A DNA stretch of 56,907 nucleotides, taken from the NCBI RefSeq assembly GCF_001591625.1, contig NZ_BCVG01000016.1, positions 1 through 56,907 of the forward strand. The letters run 5' to 3'. The DNA comes from Metabacillus fastidiosus NBRC 101226. GTDB taxonomy: Bacteria; Bacillota; Bacilli; Bacillales; Bacillaceae. Below are positions 26,843-35,803 of this stretch, in pieces (position 1 is the first letter of the stretch; each line of letters starts with the position of its first letter). The position numbers and the translations under genes are program-made. Below the pieces are notes generated by a model that saw nothing but the letters and a program-made list of their open reading frames with translations, had not been told where the DNA came from and made no database searches.

Positions 26843-27174
26843 TGATTGAAATATTAAATACGACAAAGTGCGTAGAGTGCAATATATGTGTGTCTGTTTG
26901 TCCAACAAATGTATTTGATAAAGTGGAAAACGATACGCCGATTATCGCAAGGCAAGCGGATTGTCAAACGTGCTTCATGTGTGAATTGTATTGCCCGGCT
27001 GATGCCTTATATGTCGCTCCAGAAGCAGAAGTGAACGTTTCATTAAATGAAGATTTATTAGAGGAACAAGGATTTATAGGAGATTATCGAAAGAAAGTTG
27101 GCTGGGGACGTGGGAGAAAACCTGTCTCCAGTCATGAATATATGTATGAATTATATAAACGTACAAGCTTTTAA
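26842..27174 (+). CDS. AprB-like ferredoxin with two [4Fe-4S] clusters
   Basis: A 110-residue protein with two cluster motifs, CVECNICVSVCP (about 9-20) and CQTCFMCELYCP (about 41-52), followed by a basic C-terminal extension (GWGRGRKPVSSHEYMYELY) reminiscent of the tail that AprB subunits wrap around AprA. It likely relays electrons to or from the flavoprotein. TAATG overlap with the flavoprotein stop indicates coupled translation; GGAGG lies 10 bases upstream. Confidence 0.85.
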   Translation: MIEILNTTKCVECNICVSVCPTNVFDKVENDTPIIARQADCQTCFMCELYCPADALYVAPEAEVNVSLNEDLLEEQGFIGDYRKKVGWGRGRKPVSSHEYMYELYKRTSF

Positions 27175-27200
27175 TTATTATTCGGCTGGGAGGACAGATT

Positions 27201-28223
27201 GTGGGGATTAATTTAAAAGGAAAAAAAGCATTCCGTTCTATTTGTTTATTTTCTATACTTTCACTTTTCGTATTAGCAATTATTCAAGGTTGTTCATCAA
27301 ATAATACTAATAGCAGAGCGGAGGAAAAAACAAATGAAACTGCTGGTGTACCGACGGTTTTAAACTATGGTTATATTGGAGTAAATGAACTAAATCTACC
27401 GAATGCTGCAGAAGGATGGGGATTTCATAAAGGCATTATTCAAGAGGAATTAAAAAAACACGGGATAACTAAAATTAATCTGACTGGTTTTCCGAATGGA
27501 CCCGATTTAAATGAATCTCTTATTAGCGGCAGACTTGATCTTGGCGGTTTGGGAGACACTCCTGCAATTCTTGCGAAATCATCTGGTGCTAATACGAAAT
27601 TAATTGCCCAGCCTTTAACTAGAAATATCGGTTATTTAATTGGAAAGAAAGACGGTCCAAAAAGGATTAAAGATTTAGAGGGAAAAACAATAGCTATTCA
27701 AAAAGGATCATTCATGCACCGTTACGTTGTAGGGCTGCTGAAAAAGGAAGGAATAAAAAATTATTCGTTAGTCCATATGCTGCGTCCAGATGGTGAAGCA
27801 GCATTGGCACGTGGAGAAGTTGATGCAATGACTAACAGCAGTATTTATTCTCAAAAATTATTAGAACAAGGCTTTACTCATTTAGATGATGCATCTAAAC
27901 ATCCTGAACTTTATGGTTCATCGGTGACAGTTGTTTCGGAGGATTTTCTGAAAAAGTTCCCTGAATTCCCTGAAGTTTGGAACAAAGCCCGTCAAAAAGC
28001 GTTAGAAGATCTTAAGAAGAATGAAAAAGAGTATTATGAGCTTATTGCTAAGCTTACAAAATCAACACCAGAATTAGTGAAAGAAACAACACCTATTGAT
28101 TGGATCGAAGAGGAAGCATTTACAGATGAAGGTTTGGAATTACTTGATGGGACGAAAAAGTTTCTTGTAGAAGAAAAATTGGCGCAAAAAGATTTTGACT
28201 TGAATGATTGGGTTACTAAGTAA
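27201..28223 (+). CDS. SsuA-like substrate-binding lipoprotein
   Basis: Three hundred and forty residues with a lipoprotein signal peptide (hydrophobic core 16-28, lipidated Cys31 in IIQGC) and a periplasmic-binding-protein type II fold of the NMT1/SsuA class (LNESLISGRLDLGGLGDTPA at about 95-114, with KDLEGKTIAIQKGS hinge region). It would capture a sulfonate-like or similar anion outside the membrane for the two permeases. The GTG start at 27201 follows GGGAGG. It lies in the same operon, 26 bases behind the ferredoxin. Confidence 0.85.
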   Translation: MGINLKGKKAFRSICLFSILSLFVLAIIQGCSSNNTNSRAEEKTNETAGVPTVLNYGYIGVNELNLPNAAEGWGFHKGIIQEELKKHGITKINLTGFPNGPDLNESLISGRLDLGGLGDTPAILAKSSGANTKLIAQPLTRNIGYLIGKKDGPKRIKDLEGKTIAIQKGSFMHRYVVGLLKKEGIKNYSLVHMLRPDGEAALARGEVDAMTNSSIYSQKLLEQGFTHLDDASKHPELYGSSVTVVSEDFLKKFPEFPEVWNKARQKALEDLKKNEKEYYELIAKLTKSTPELVKETTPIDWIEEEAFTDEGLELLDGTKKFLVEEKLAQKDFDLNDWVTK

Positions 28224-28253
28224 TGTTAAATAAAATAGAAATGGGGTAATAAT

Positions 28254-28850
28254 ATGAGTTTGATTATCAATCCAGTTGAAAAACTGACACCTGAAGTAGA
28301 GCAACATCGTAAAACTGCCTATTCTGTAAATCCTTTATTTTTAAATCGCTGGTCACCACGTGCGTATTCTAATGAAAAGATTTCTGATGATGATCTGTAC
28401 AGTATCCTTGAAGCTGCACATTGGGCACCTTCTGCTTATAACGATCAACCTTGGCGATTTATTGTCGCTAAAAATGAACAGCAACTGAAGATTTTCCATG
28501 AATTTTTAAATCCATATAATCGATCTTGGGCAGAAAAAGCTCCAGTGCTCGTTCTAATAGCATCAAATAAAGTAAGAGATAATGGAGAGACTAATGGAGC
28601 ACATGTGTTTGATACAGGTGCGGCATGGGGGCATTTAGCAATCCAAGCAACTTTACTTGGTATTAGTACACATGCAATTGGAGGATTTGATAAAGAGAAG
28701 GCATATACTTTATTGAATCTTCCGTCTGAATTTGAGCTCCACGCTGTGATTGCAATTGGTTATAGAGGAGAGAAAGGAAGTCTTGATCCTTCTTTACAAC
28801 AACGTGAGCAGCCTAATGATAGAAGAGCATTAGAAGAGGTTATTTTTTAA
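28254..28850 (+). CDS. Nitroreductase-family FMN oxidoreductase
   Basis: A 198-residue nitroreductase-like protein: RWSPRAYSNEKIS (FMN phosphate region, about 32-44), AHWAPSAYNDQPWRF (about 58-72) and a conserved GGFDKEKA segment. These enzymes form FMN-containing dimers that reduce nitro, quinone or other acceptors with NAD(P)H. As the last gene of the sulfur operon it could supply reducing power or process a sulfur-containing intermediate; this is inference. A strong terminator follows at once. Confidence 0.85.
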   Translation: MSLIINPVEKLTPEVEQHRKTAYSVNPLFLNRWSPRAYSNEKISDDDLYSILEAAHWAPSAYNDQPWRFIVAKNEQQLKIFHEFLNPYNRSWAEKAPVLVLIASNKVRDNGETNGAHVFDTGAAWGHLAIQATLLGISTHAIGGFDKEKAYTLLNLPSEFELHAVIAIGYRGEKGSLDPSLQQREQPNDRRALEEVIF

Positions 28851-28872
28851 GTACCAGAAAATAAATGAAATA

Positions 28873-28912
28873 ACAAAAGACCTTTTCTAATTTTAGAAAA
28901 GGTCTTTTGTTA
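28873..28912. terminator. Terminator ending the sulfur operon
   Basis: Perfect 18-bp stem running ACAAAAGACC...TCTAA/TTAGA...GGTCTTTTGT. It can work in both directions. Confidence 0.9.
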
Positions 28913-28914
28913 GC

Positions 28915-29315
28915 TCTTATATAGGGATTTTTCTTTATGTTAATAAGAAAAGAAAGGGAAAAAGGCTTTCCCAACTGTGTCAAACGGCTGTGTACTTGGC
29001 TTAGGAAGAGGCGTTATTGAACTAACTGAAAAATTATATTGATTACTATAGTAACCAAATGAATTAGGGCAAATTTAAATAAAATAAAGTTATACAGTTT
29101 ATAAAAAGTTGCACCGTTTTCCCCTTTAGATAACCAATATCCAAGGGGGTGTTTTCATGATGGGAGAAGAACATCTGAATTGAAATATCGATTAAGGAAC
29201 TGTTGTGTGATAATAAATTATTCTATTAAGGGACCATTTTGTGGAGCATTGCATAATAAAAGTTTCGATTTAGTTATTTCATGCTGAATAGAAATCTGTT
29301 CCTTTTTATTTAAAA
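28915..29315. other. Intergenic stretch with short gene remains
   Basis: No intact gene. A short open stretch near 28970-29045 encodes a protein-like string ending in GRGVIELTEKLY without a start. A ribosome-like GGGGGTG precedes ATG 29158, but that frame stops after eight codons. The last 30 bases lead into the TetR operator. Confidence 0.35.
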
Positions 29316-29344
29316 TTTAACATACATACTGTATGTATGTTAAA
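29316..29344. promoter_or_regulatory. Perfect 29-bp palindromic operator
   Basis: TTTAACATACATAC-T-GTATGTATGTTAAA is a perfect inverted repeat with 14-base arms, 35 bases before the VOC gene. The operon it precedes ends in a TetR-family regulator, so autoregulation through this site is very likely. TetR-type regulators commonly bind such palindromes. Confidence 0.8.
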
Positions 29345-29378
29345 ATAAGTGAAAGTAAACTAAAAGAGGTGTAATGTA

Positions 29379-29795
29379 ATGAAAGTAACAGGATTTTATC
29401 CCGTGATTCTTACTGATGATGTTTGTCAAACGGCAGATTTTTTTGTGCGTAACTTCCAATTTGAGGTCGTGTTTGAAATTGATTGGTATGTGAGCTTGAA
29501 ATTAAATTCATTTGAGCTGGCGATTCTTCATCATCGGCATAATACAGTTCCATCACAAATCAGACATCAACATACAAACAGCTTGATTTTGAATTTTGAG
29601 GTTGAAGACGTTGATACACTTTATGATCGTTTAATACGTGATTCTCATCTTCCAATTGTATTAGACCTTCGCGATGAGGATTTTGGACAACGTCATTTCA
29701 TTACGTCTGATCCGAACGGAATATTAATCGATGTGATTCAAGAGATCCTGCCTTCAGATGAGTTCCAAAAACATTTTAACGGCAGTATATCATGA
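29379..29795 (+). CDS. VOC (glyoxalase/bleomycin-resistance) family protein
   Basis: A 138-residue protein with the paired beta-alpha-beta-beta-beta modules of the vicinal-oxygen-chelate fold ([20 protein letters not shown] at the N-terminus; [13 protein letters not shown] and [14 protein letters not shown] in the second half). Members include glyoxalases, dioxygenases and drug-binding proteins; the activity here is unknown. First gene of the TetR-controlled operon; AGAGGTG lies 7 bases upstream. Its stop overlaps the next start (ATGA). Confidence 0.83.
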   Translation: MKVTGFYPVILTDDVCQTADFFVRNFQFEVVFEIDWYVSLKLNSFELAILHHRHNTVPSQIRHQHTNSLILNFEVEDVDTLYDRLIRDSHLPIVLDLRDEDFGQRHFITSDPNGILIDVIQEILPSDEFQKHFNGSIS

Positions 29796-30577
29796 GTAAT
29801 TATATCCCTCTGAAAAATTACTTTGATGCTAGGTTAGCTCAATTGCTGTCTAATAAAATATCCCCTATTTATTCGGGGTTTCCTCATGAATCCTTTATTA
29901 AGGGGGTAGATGAGTTAGTTGAAGGGCTAGAATTAAAAGACAGAGTAGCGGTCATCACGAAAGAATTGCATAAAGCGCTCAACTTACCTTACGTTGATGC
30001 TCTCAACGTTTTGAAGCAAATTACGGGTCCGGAAAATAAAACAGAGAAGGGAATGTTTACGAATGGGTACTTTCTAATGCCAATCGCTCATTATGTTGAG
30101 GTGTATGGTCTCAATGACTTTGATGAGTCAATGGACGCCTTGTATGAAATTACGAAGTGTCATACATCGGAATATGCCATTCGTCCATTTTTAATCCGTT
30201 ATGAACGGCAAGTGTTAGAGAGACTTCGTGTATGGGCTGTAGACGAGAACGCACATGTACGTCGACTCGTTAGCGAGGGAACACGACCTCGTCTACCTTG
30301 GGCGAAACGAATGGATGTACTCTGCGGTGATCCGCTTACTAACCTCACTTTACTGGAGCAACTGATTACTGATAACTCCCAATATGTAAAGAAGTCTGTT
30401 GGAAACCATCTGAATGACTTGTCAAAGATGTATAAAGAGGAAACGATGAGATGGATCGAAAATATGCATAAGCTACACGGAAATAAGATAATTTGGATCG
30501 TAAAGCATGGGCTACGATCATTGGTGAAAGCAAAAGATCGAAACGCTCTTGAATTTATTCGGCAGATTGGTGGATAA
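29792..30577 (+). CDS. DNA alkylation repair protein (AlkC/AlkD-like HEAT-repeat family)
   Basis: A 261-residue, all-helical protein whose centre carries [20 protein letters not shown], a conserved motif of HEAT-like alkylated-base glycosylases. The family excises bulky or charged alkylated bases from DNA. Co-translation with the VOC gene (ATGA overlap) and control by TetR suggest a response to an alkylating or toxic compound. The assignment to AlkC versus AlkD is uncertain. Confidence 0.8.
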   Translation: MSNYIPLKNYFDARLAQLLSNKISPIYSGFPHESFIKGVDELVEGLELKDRVAVITKELHKALNLPYVDALNVLKQITGPENKTEKGMFTNGYFLMPIAHYVEVYGLNDFDESMDALYEITKCHTSEYAIRPFLIRYERQVLERLRVWAVDENAHVRRLVSEGTRPRLPWAKRMDVLCGDPLTNLTLLEQLITDNSQYVKKSVGNHLNDLSKMYKEETMRWIENMHKLHGNKIIWIVKHGLRSLVKAKDRNALEFIRQIGG

Positions 30578-30580
30578 CAA

Positions 30581-31171
30581 ATGAAAAGGACAAGATCAAA
30601 AACAGAGGAAACGATACAATTACTTCTCCGCACGGGACAAAATCATTTTGCAAAGCATGGTTATGCGAAAGCTGCGCTCGAAGATATTGTCACTGATTCG
30701 GGTCTTACAAGAGGAGCATTGTATCATCACTTTAAGAATAAAAAAGGGTTGTTCTTTGCTGTTATGGAATCCATTCAGAAGAAAATTGCTCACAAGATCG
30801 AGCAGGAAGCAAGAACAAGTTCTAATCAATGGGAACAACTCTCACTTGGTTGTAGGGCCTTTATTATGTCTGCGATTGACCCTGATCATAAACAGATTAT
30901 TCTCATTGATGGCCCTGCAGTCATCGGTTGGAATGTTTGGCGGCAATTAGATGCCAATCATTCCATGAAACTTTTATATAGCCAACTGGAGCAAATGCAA
31001 AGGAATGGATGTTTCCCAACAACACTGTCAGTTGAATCCCTAACACATTCATTATCAGGTGCAATGAACGAAAGTGCTTTATGGATCGCCGAGCAAGGTT
31101 CGATCGATCTTATTGAAGAATCGATGCGTGTGTTAGAGGTGTACTTTGATGGACTTAAAAGAATGAAATAA
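30581..31171 (+). CDS. TetR/AcrR-family transcriptional regulator
   Basis: A 196-residue regulator. The N-terminal helix-turn-helix spans about 10-55 (HGYAKAALEDIVTDSGLTRG and ALYHHFKNKKGLF), and the C-terminal ligand-binding/dimer domain is helical. It lies three bases behind the alkylation-repair gene in the same operon and probably represses it through the 29-bp palindrome at 29316. Confidence 0.88.
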   Translation: MKRTRSKTEETIQLLLRTGQNHFAKHGYAKAALEDIVTDSGLTRGALYHHFKNKKGLFFAVMESIQKKIAHKIEQEARTSSNQWEQLSLGCRAFIMSAIDPDHKQIILIDGPAVIGWNVWRQLDANHSMKLLYSQLEQMQRNGCFPTTLSVESLTHSLSGAMNESALWIAEQGSIDLIEESMRVLEVYFDGLKRMK

Positions 31172-31186
31172 CTGTGACCTGACAAC

Positions 31187-31240
31187 CATATTTCAGCTGT
31201 ATTTTACTTACAAAAATACAGCTGAAATATGAGTTTTAAT
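31187..31240 (+). terminator. Terminator ending the TetR operon
   Basis: Perfect 19-bp stem (CATATTTCAG...ATTTT/AAAAT...CTGAAATATG) followed by T-rich sequence. Confidence 0.88.
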
Positions 31241-31328
31241 TTTAATCAAGAAACGGGTACGATTGTGAAGCAATACGGATCGAAAACGATGAAACTTTTT
31301 TATAAAACAAAGCTTAAAACTGCTAGAT

Positions 31329-31369
31329 AAGAATCTATTTTAATTAATCTTTTTTCAAAATGGATTCTT
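31329..31369 (+). terminator. Second copy of the dispersed terminator
   Basis: Stem AAGAATCTATTTT/AAAATGGATTCTT. Loop and right arm repeat the sequence at 23007-23049 nearly exactly. No gene precedes it directly, because the TetR operon already has its own terminator. Confidence 0.65.
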
Positions 31370-31548
31370 CTTTATTTACTATAAACACAGGTTTGAGAGA
31401 CATTTTGAATTAAACTTTATTTCAGTATGTTAACTAGATTTCTAAAAAGGTTAAATGGATTAATTAAAAATCACTTTATAGTAATTTTTAGATGTATGGA
31501 GGCAGATTAAGCCTTTAACTAATTAAAAATATATGAATGTGAAAAACT

Positions 31549-32862
31549 TTATATTAGCTCTTTACTTTGAGTTTTACGAGACCAAACAACTACAGGAATA
31601 AGAAGAAGTGATAGTATAGCTCCAAAAAGTGATAGTACAGCGTAACTAGAATGAGCAACTATCATGCCTGATAATGCACCACCGGAGGCACCTGATAGTG
31701 CAAGTAAGACATCAACTGATCCTTGTGTTTTGGCACGATTAGATGGATGTGTAGCATCTACGATGAGAGCAGTTCCACTTATTAAGCCAAAATTCCAGCC
31801 TAGACCAAGCAGTATTAGGGCACAGATAAGAAAGATCATTGATTCTCCTGGAGCAAAAGCCGCCAGTATACCAGAAGCTAGAAGTGTAGCACCAGAAGCA
31901 GCAGCCATAACATTACGCCCAATTTTATCTATAAGTAAACCTGTAATAAGTGAAGGAAAGTACATGGCGCCTATATGGAAACCTATGACTAATCCGACTT
32001 CTCTCAAACCATGACCATGGTGTCCCATGTGTATCGGTGTCATCGTCATAATGGCTGTCATAACAAATTGGGTTAAAACCATAATGGTAGAGCCTACAAT
32101 AATTCCTTTTTTATTTATTATAGAACTTTTTGAATTTTGTTCTGTTTGAGCTGTAACGCCTTTCTTTTTGGCATCTGCTATAGCTTTAGAGACAATTAAT
32201 GGGTCTGGATGCAGAAAAATTAATAAAACCAACCCGGCAAGGATAAAAGCAACGGATGCTAAAATAAAGGGACCAGCTAAAGTTGGAATACTGATAGACT
32301 GTGCAAATTCCCCCATTACATCGACCAAGTTAGGACCTGCTACAGCACCAAAGGTAGTAGAAACCATAGCCATGCTCACAGCAGTTGCACGCTGTTTAGC
32401 TGTTGCTAGATCTGTACCAGCATATCGTGCTAGTAGATTTGTAGCCGTCCCAGCTCCATAAATCAGCAAAGAAGTGAATAAAAGTATAATACTGTTGAAT
32501 AAGACAGCGATTATAATGCCAATCGCGCCCAGTCCACCAGCAAGAAAGCCAGTTGCAAGGCCTACTCTACGGCCAAAACGTTGGGAAAGCCTGCCTACAA
32601 GCAGTGCAGCTCCTGCCGATCCTAAAGTGAGTAAGGCAACTGGAATTCCTGCTGCACTTTCTGTTCCGAGCATATCTTGTGCGAGAAGTGCGCCTACAGT
32701 TATACCTGCTGCAAGTCCTGCACCTCCAAAGATTTGTGAAAGGATCACAATTACTAATGTTTTTTTATAAAGTTGTTTTTGTTTTTCTAGTGAATCAATA
32801 TATTCTTGTAACCAAACAGGCTGCTGTTTCGATCTATCTGTATTTCTTGTTTCAGTTACCAT
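31549..32862 (-). CDS. Major facilitator superfamily transporter
   Basis: A 437-residue protein with twelve membrane helices and the MFS loop motif GRLSQRFGRR between helices 2 and 3. The N-terminal about 35 residues are hydrophilic. It is probably a proton-coupled exporter; the substrate is unknown. ATG 32862 (AGGAA 9 bases upstream) is preferred to a GTG three codons earlier that overlaps the ribosome site. It may be co-transcribed with the MBL hydrolase upstream of it on the same strand. Confidence 0.85.
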   Translation of the reverse strand: MVTETRNTDRSKQQPVWLQEYIDSLEKQKQLYKKTLVIVILSQIFGGAGLAAGITVGALLAQDMLGTESAAGIPVALLTLGSAGAALLVGRLSQRFGRRVGLATGFLAGGLGAIGIIIAVLFNSIILLFTSLLIYGAGTATNLLARYAGTDLATAKQRATAVSMAMVSTTFGAVAGPNLVDVMGEFAQSISIPTLAGPFILASVAFILAGLVLLIFLHPDPLIVSKAIADAKKKGVTAQTEQNSKSSIINKKGIIVGSTIMVLTQFVMTAIMTMTPIHMGHHGHGLREVGLVIGFHIGAMYFPSLITGLLIDKIGRNVMAAASGATLLASGILAAFAPGESMIFLICALILLGLGWNFGLISGTALIVDATHPSNRAKTQGSVDVLLALSGASGGALSGMIVAHSSYAVLSLFGAILSLLLIPVVVWSRKTQSKELI

Positions 32863-32977
32863 AAGTTGCACTTCCTACTAAAATAGTTTTATATATTTAT
32901 AAATAAAAAGAAGCTCATGATTATTAATAATACAATCAAGAGCCTATTGTAAATTTTAATAGTGTAAATTAATCAAC

Positions 32978-33739
32978 CTAAAATGAGTACGATTCACCGT
33001 CTTTTGGGATTAAAACATTAGGTGAAATTCCTTTTTCATTTGCAAAGTTTCTTAATTCTTTTCTAGATAATGTCCAATGGTTAACAGCTTCCATATGAAC
33101 AGCCATAATTTTAGAGTTAGGAGCAGCTTTGTAAACTTCGTAGACATCATCTTTTCCCATTACTAGAGAACCACCTTCAAAGAATTGATTATCTCCAGCA
33201 TTTACAACAATGATTTCCGGTTTATGTGTATCGATTACTTCCCGAACATCTCTATACCAAACAGTATCCCCAGCCACATATAAAGTTTTCTCATTTTGAT
33301 GTTTAAAGACAATACCACACACTAGACCAGTCATTTTTAATATTTCTCCTCTACCATGCTCGCCTTTTGTTTTAATTAATTGAATGTCGTCAAAGACTGT
33401 ATCTTCTTGTAAAACTTCTACATTAGAAAAACCATCATTTTTAACTATATTGGCATCTTCTTCATTTTGTACAAACATTTTTATATTTTTTGGCAGTACT
33501 TCTTTAGCAGCATCATCATAGTGATCTAAGTGTAAATGAGTTACAATAACAGCATCTACATCAGATATAATGTTATCAATGGATGTTGGTAAACTTACTA
33601 AAGGATTATTTTGATCTTGTCTTAATGAATTTGGGAAAGGTGGGTAAGCTCCTTTATCTGCTAAAAACGGATCTATTAAAAATTTTCTATCTGCATATTC
33701 AACAACAATTGTAGCGTTTCGAATTAATTTTATATTCAT
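32978..33739 (-). CDS. Metallo-beta-lactamase-fold hydrolase, UlaG-like
   Basis: Two hundred and fifty-three residues: N-terminal RNATIVVEYADRKFLIDPF, the metal motif THLHLDHYDD (HxHxDH), a GEHGRGEI segment, AGDTVW (metal-bridging Asp) and a late HMEAVNHW. This pattern is typical of UlaG-like cytoplasmic hydrolases. AAGGAG lies 8 bases before ATG. It is divergent from an Lrp/AsnC regulator with 116 bases between, and is thus its probable target together with the MFS gene. Confidence 0.85.
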   Translation of the reverse strand: MNIKLIRNATIVVEYADRKFLIDPFLADKGAYPPFPNSLRQDQNNPLVSLPTSIDNIISDVDAVIVTHLHLDHYDDAAKEVLPKNIKMFVQNEEDANIVKNDGFSNVEVLQEDTVFDDIQLIKTKGEHGRGEILKMTGLVCGIVFKHQNEKTLYVAGDTVWYRDVREVIDTHKPEIIVVNAGDNQFFEGGSLVMGKDDVYEVYKAAPNSKIMAVHMEAVNHWTLSRKELRNFANEKGISPNVLIPKDGESYSF

Positions 33740-33855
33740 AATTACAACTCCTTCTTTTTAGTCTATATATAGCTTATACTATGACTAATTAATGAGTACA
33801 TAAGTAAAATCAAGTGTTTGGACCATTTAACTTGAATTTTGAAAGGATTTATAAA

Positions 33856-34266
33856 ATGTTAGATAATACAGATAAACGTATCTTAGAGGAACTATCTAAA
33901 AATAGTCGCATTACTATGAAAGAATTGGGTGAAAAAGTCCATTTAACTGGACAAGCTGCTTCGGCTAGGGTTCTGAAATTGGAATATAACGGGATTATTG
34001 AAGGATATACAATTAAAGTTAATCAACTCAAATTAGGATGTTCTATAGCTGCTTTTATTAATATTTATACAAAAAGTATGTATCATGAGCCTTACCTTTC
34101 ATTTATAGAAACACAAGAAAAACATATAATAAATAATTATAAAATTAGTGGGGATAGTTGTTATCTCCTTGAATGTAAATTCCCTTCTAATGAAGTATTA
34201 GATGAATTTTTGGTAAATTTAAATAAATATGCGAACTATAAATTATCTATTGTTATTAAAAAATAA
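33856..34266 (+). CDS. Lrp/AsnC-family transcriptional regulator
   Basis: About 136 residues. An N-terminal winged helix-turn-helix (DKRILEELSKNSRITMKELG, then VHLTGQAASARVLKLE) is followed by a RAM-like effector/dimerisation domain. Such regulators sense amino acids or small ligands. ATG 33856 with AAAGG 9 bases upstream is chosen; an in-frame codon 14 residues earlier has no ribosome site. Divergent from the MBL/MFS pair. Confidence 0.85.
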   Translation: MLDNTDKRILEELSKNSRITMKELGEKVHLTGQAASARVLKLEYNGIIEGYTIKVNQLKLGCSIAAFINIYTKSMYHEPYLSFIETQEKHIINNYKISGDSCYLLECKFPSNEVLDEFLVNLNKYANYKLSIVIKK

Positions 34267-34291
34267 TTTAGAAACTAAGAATGTACAGTCT

Positions 34292-34357
34292 AAAAGGTCT
34301 TTTAATTAAAGACCTTTTTTTGCTTTTGATAATGTGATTTATGTTAACCAAAGTAGG
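34292..34357 (+). repeat. Composite repeat: terminator plus degenerate tail
   Basis: Stem AAAAGGTCTTT/AAAGACCTTTT with a T7 run, then a tail GATAATGTGATTTATGTTAACCAAAG. It doubles as the terminator of the Lrp/AsnC gene. Confidence 0.7.
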
Positions 34358-34389
34358 ATACCTAAAGAAAATGAGTCTAATATCTCATT

Positions 34390-35403
34390 TTAATTTTCAG
34401 CTAATTCTTCACGATCAATAGCTTCTGGGACTTGTTCCATCCATCCGTGGTCAATCATGATATTAGCACCATCTCCTATGTATAATCCGACATCCATTAG
34501 GAATTTAGCATACATTCCTCCAATATCACGTCTTCCATTCAGGGAAGCACCGTTTGCATAAGACCTAATTTTCATAGAAAACATGTCAATTTTATGTCCC
34601 ATCATTAATTTATCTGAAAAAGGAGAAAAGGTAGAAGGACTCACTAAGTCATCTAATAAGGTAGGAGCCGGCAAATTTTCTTTATGTAGCTTCTGTGCAC
34701 AGGCTTCTATATGTTTATTAGTGATTTCTTTTCCCCTTAGGAGAAACTTTCGAACATCTTCCTTTTTAGCTACTTGAGAAAAACCAATTAACAAAGCCTT
34801 GCTTGTAACGTCATTTTCAATGTCATCATAAAGATGTGTAATTTCAAGAGCATGAAGCGGTCTAACATTTCCAAAAAATCCATTTAAATAATTTTGCTTT
34901 GTTATAAAGTCAACCCTTTTAGGAATAGGGATAGAGGGTGGCTTTATTAAGAATCCTTTTTGTTTGAGTACATCATTGACTTCTGTCAAAAGTTTTATAG
35001 TAGCATGAAGAGTATTGATAAAGAAATGCCTTATATCTTCCCTTACGACTAAGGGTATAGCAAGTGTGTAAATGCTCATTCCTGCTTTCCCTGTATATTT
35101 CAAATAGTGAAGATAAAATTTATCGGAGAATAGCCTCGGAGCATTTAGGTTCACATCTTCCTCCGTAAATCCAATTGGCAGAGGAAAATTTTCTTGAATA
35201 AATATATTTTTAATATTTTCTATAATTGTTTTAGTTAAATTTAAAGCATCTGCTACAACTTTCTTGATATCTTTGTCCTCAGTATGATTGAGATAGTAAC
35301 TAAGAACACATTTAGCCATCGTATTCCCTGTATAAGTTACCCAGAGTTTTCCTATTTCGGCTGATGTTAATTTTTCATTCATGTTATTTGTTTTTTCTAT
35401 CAT
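34390..35403 (-). CDS. DUF3231-family protein
   Basis: A 337-residue, mostly helical protein with two related halves (each holding a LTSAEIGKLWVTYTGNTMAK or LHALEITHLYDDIENDVTSK type segment), as in DUF3231 proteins of Bacillus. The family resembles ferritin-like or coat-F-like four-helix bundles, and several members are linked with spores, but the function is unproven. AGGAGG lies 8 bases before ATG 35403. Monocistronic. Confidence 0.8.
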   Translation of the reverse strand: MIEKTNNMNEKLTSAEIGKLWVTYTGNTMAKCVLSYYLNHTEDKDIKKVVADALNLTKTIIENIKNIFIQENFPLPIGFTEEDVNLNAPRLFSDKFYLHYLKYTGKAGMSIYTLAIPLVVREDIRHFFINTLHATIKLLTEVNDVLKQKGFLIKPPSIPIPKRVDFITKQNYLNGFFGNVRPLHALEITHLYDDIENDVTSKALLIGFSQVAKKEDVRKFLLRGKEITNKHIEACAQKLHKENLPAPTLLDDLVSPSTFSPFSDKLMMGHKIDMFSMKIRSYANGASLNGRRDIGGMYAKFLMDVGLYIGDGANIMIDHGWMEQVPEAIDREELAEN

Positions 35404-35500
35404 AGAATCAACCTCCTGATTTCATACAGCAATGAATAATATTCCCTTTAAATAAATAAAATATGAAGGAAAGGTCAACCAGTAAAAATAACAATACAGC

Positions 35501-35549
35501 AAATACAAAAAGGTCTTAGTGATAAATCAGCTGAGATCTTTTTGTATTT
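35501..35549. terminator. Bidirectional hairpin terminator
   Basis: Stem AAATACAAAAAG/CTTTTTGTATTT extended inward by partly paired bases. It lies upstream of the DUF3231 promoter region and before a small possible gene, so it isolates the two. Confidence 0.7.
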
Positions 35550-35644
35550 CTTTATTATCCTGTATAGAATTCATTCTGAGATTAGATAATAAGTTCAGTG
35601 TTATGTATTATTTGACACTAATATTCAATGTGGAGGGATATACT

Positions 35645-35764
35645 TTGAATATTCTGTTTAGTTTACTCTCAAGTCTATTTATTCTATTTCTTAGAGTTAC
35701 TTGTTTAGCAAGCAAAAAGACATTTGAGTTAAAAGAATGGTTAAGAACTCCATCTTTCACCTAA
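35645..35764 (+). CDS. Possible 39-residue membrane peptide
   Basis: TTG 35645 has GGAGGG 7 bases upstream and opens a 39-codon frame (MNILFSLLSSLFILFLRVTC then a charged tail KKTFELKEWLRT). It has one hydrophobic segment. A strong terminator follows at 35804. It could be a genuine small membrane protein or the end of a decayed gene. Confidence 0.4.
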   Translation: MNILFSLLSSLFILFLRVTCLASKKTFELKEWLRTPSFT

Positions 35765-35803
35765 AGATTGAATATTTTCAAGTAATCCCTATTTACATTG
35801 TAC

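Noticed and set aside
35519-35764. An 81-codon frame starting at 35519
   Set aside because: Its first 40 codons run through a terminator hairpin and lack a ribosome site. Only the part from TTG 35645 has translation signals.
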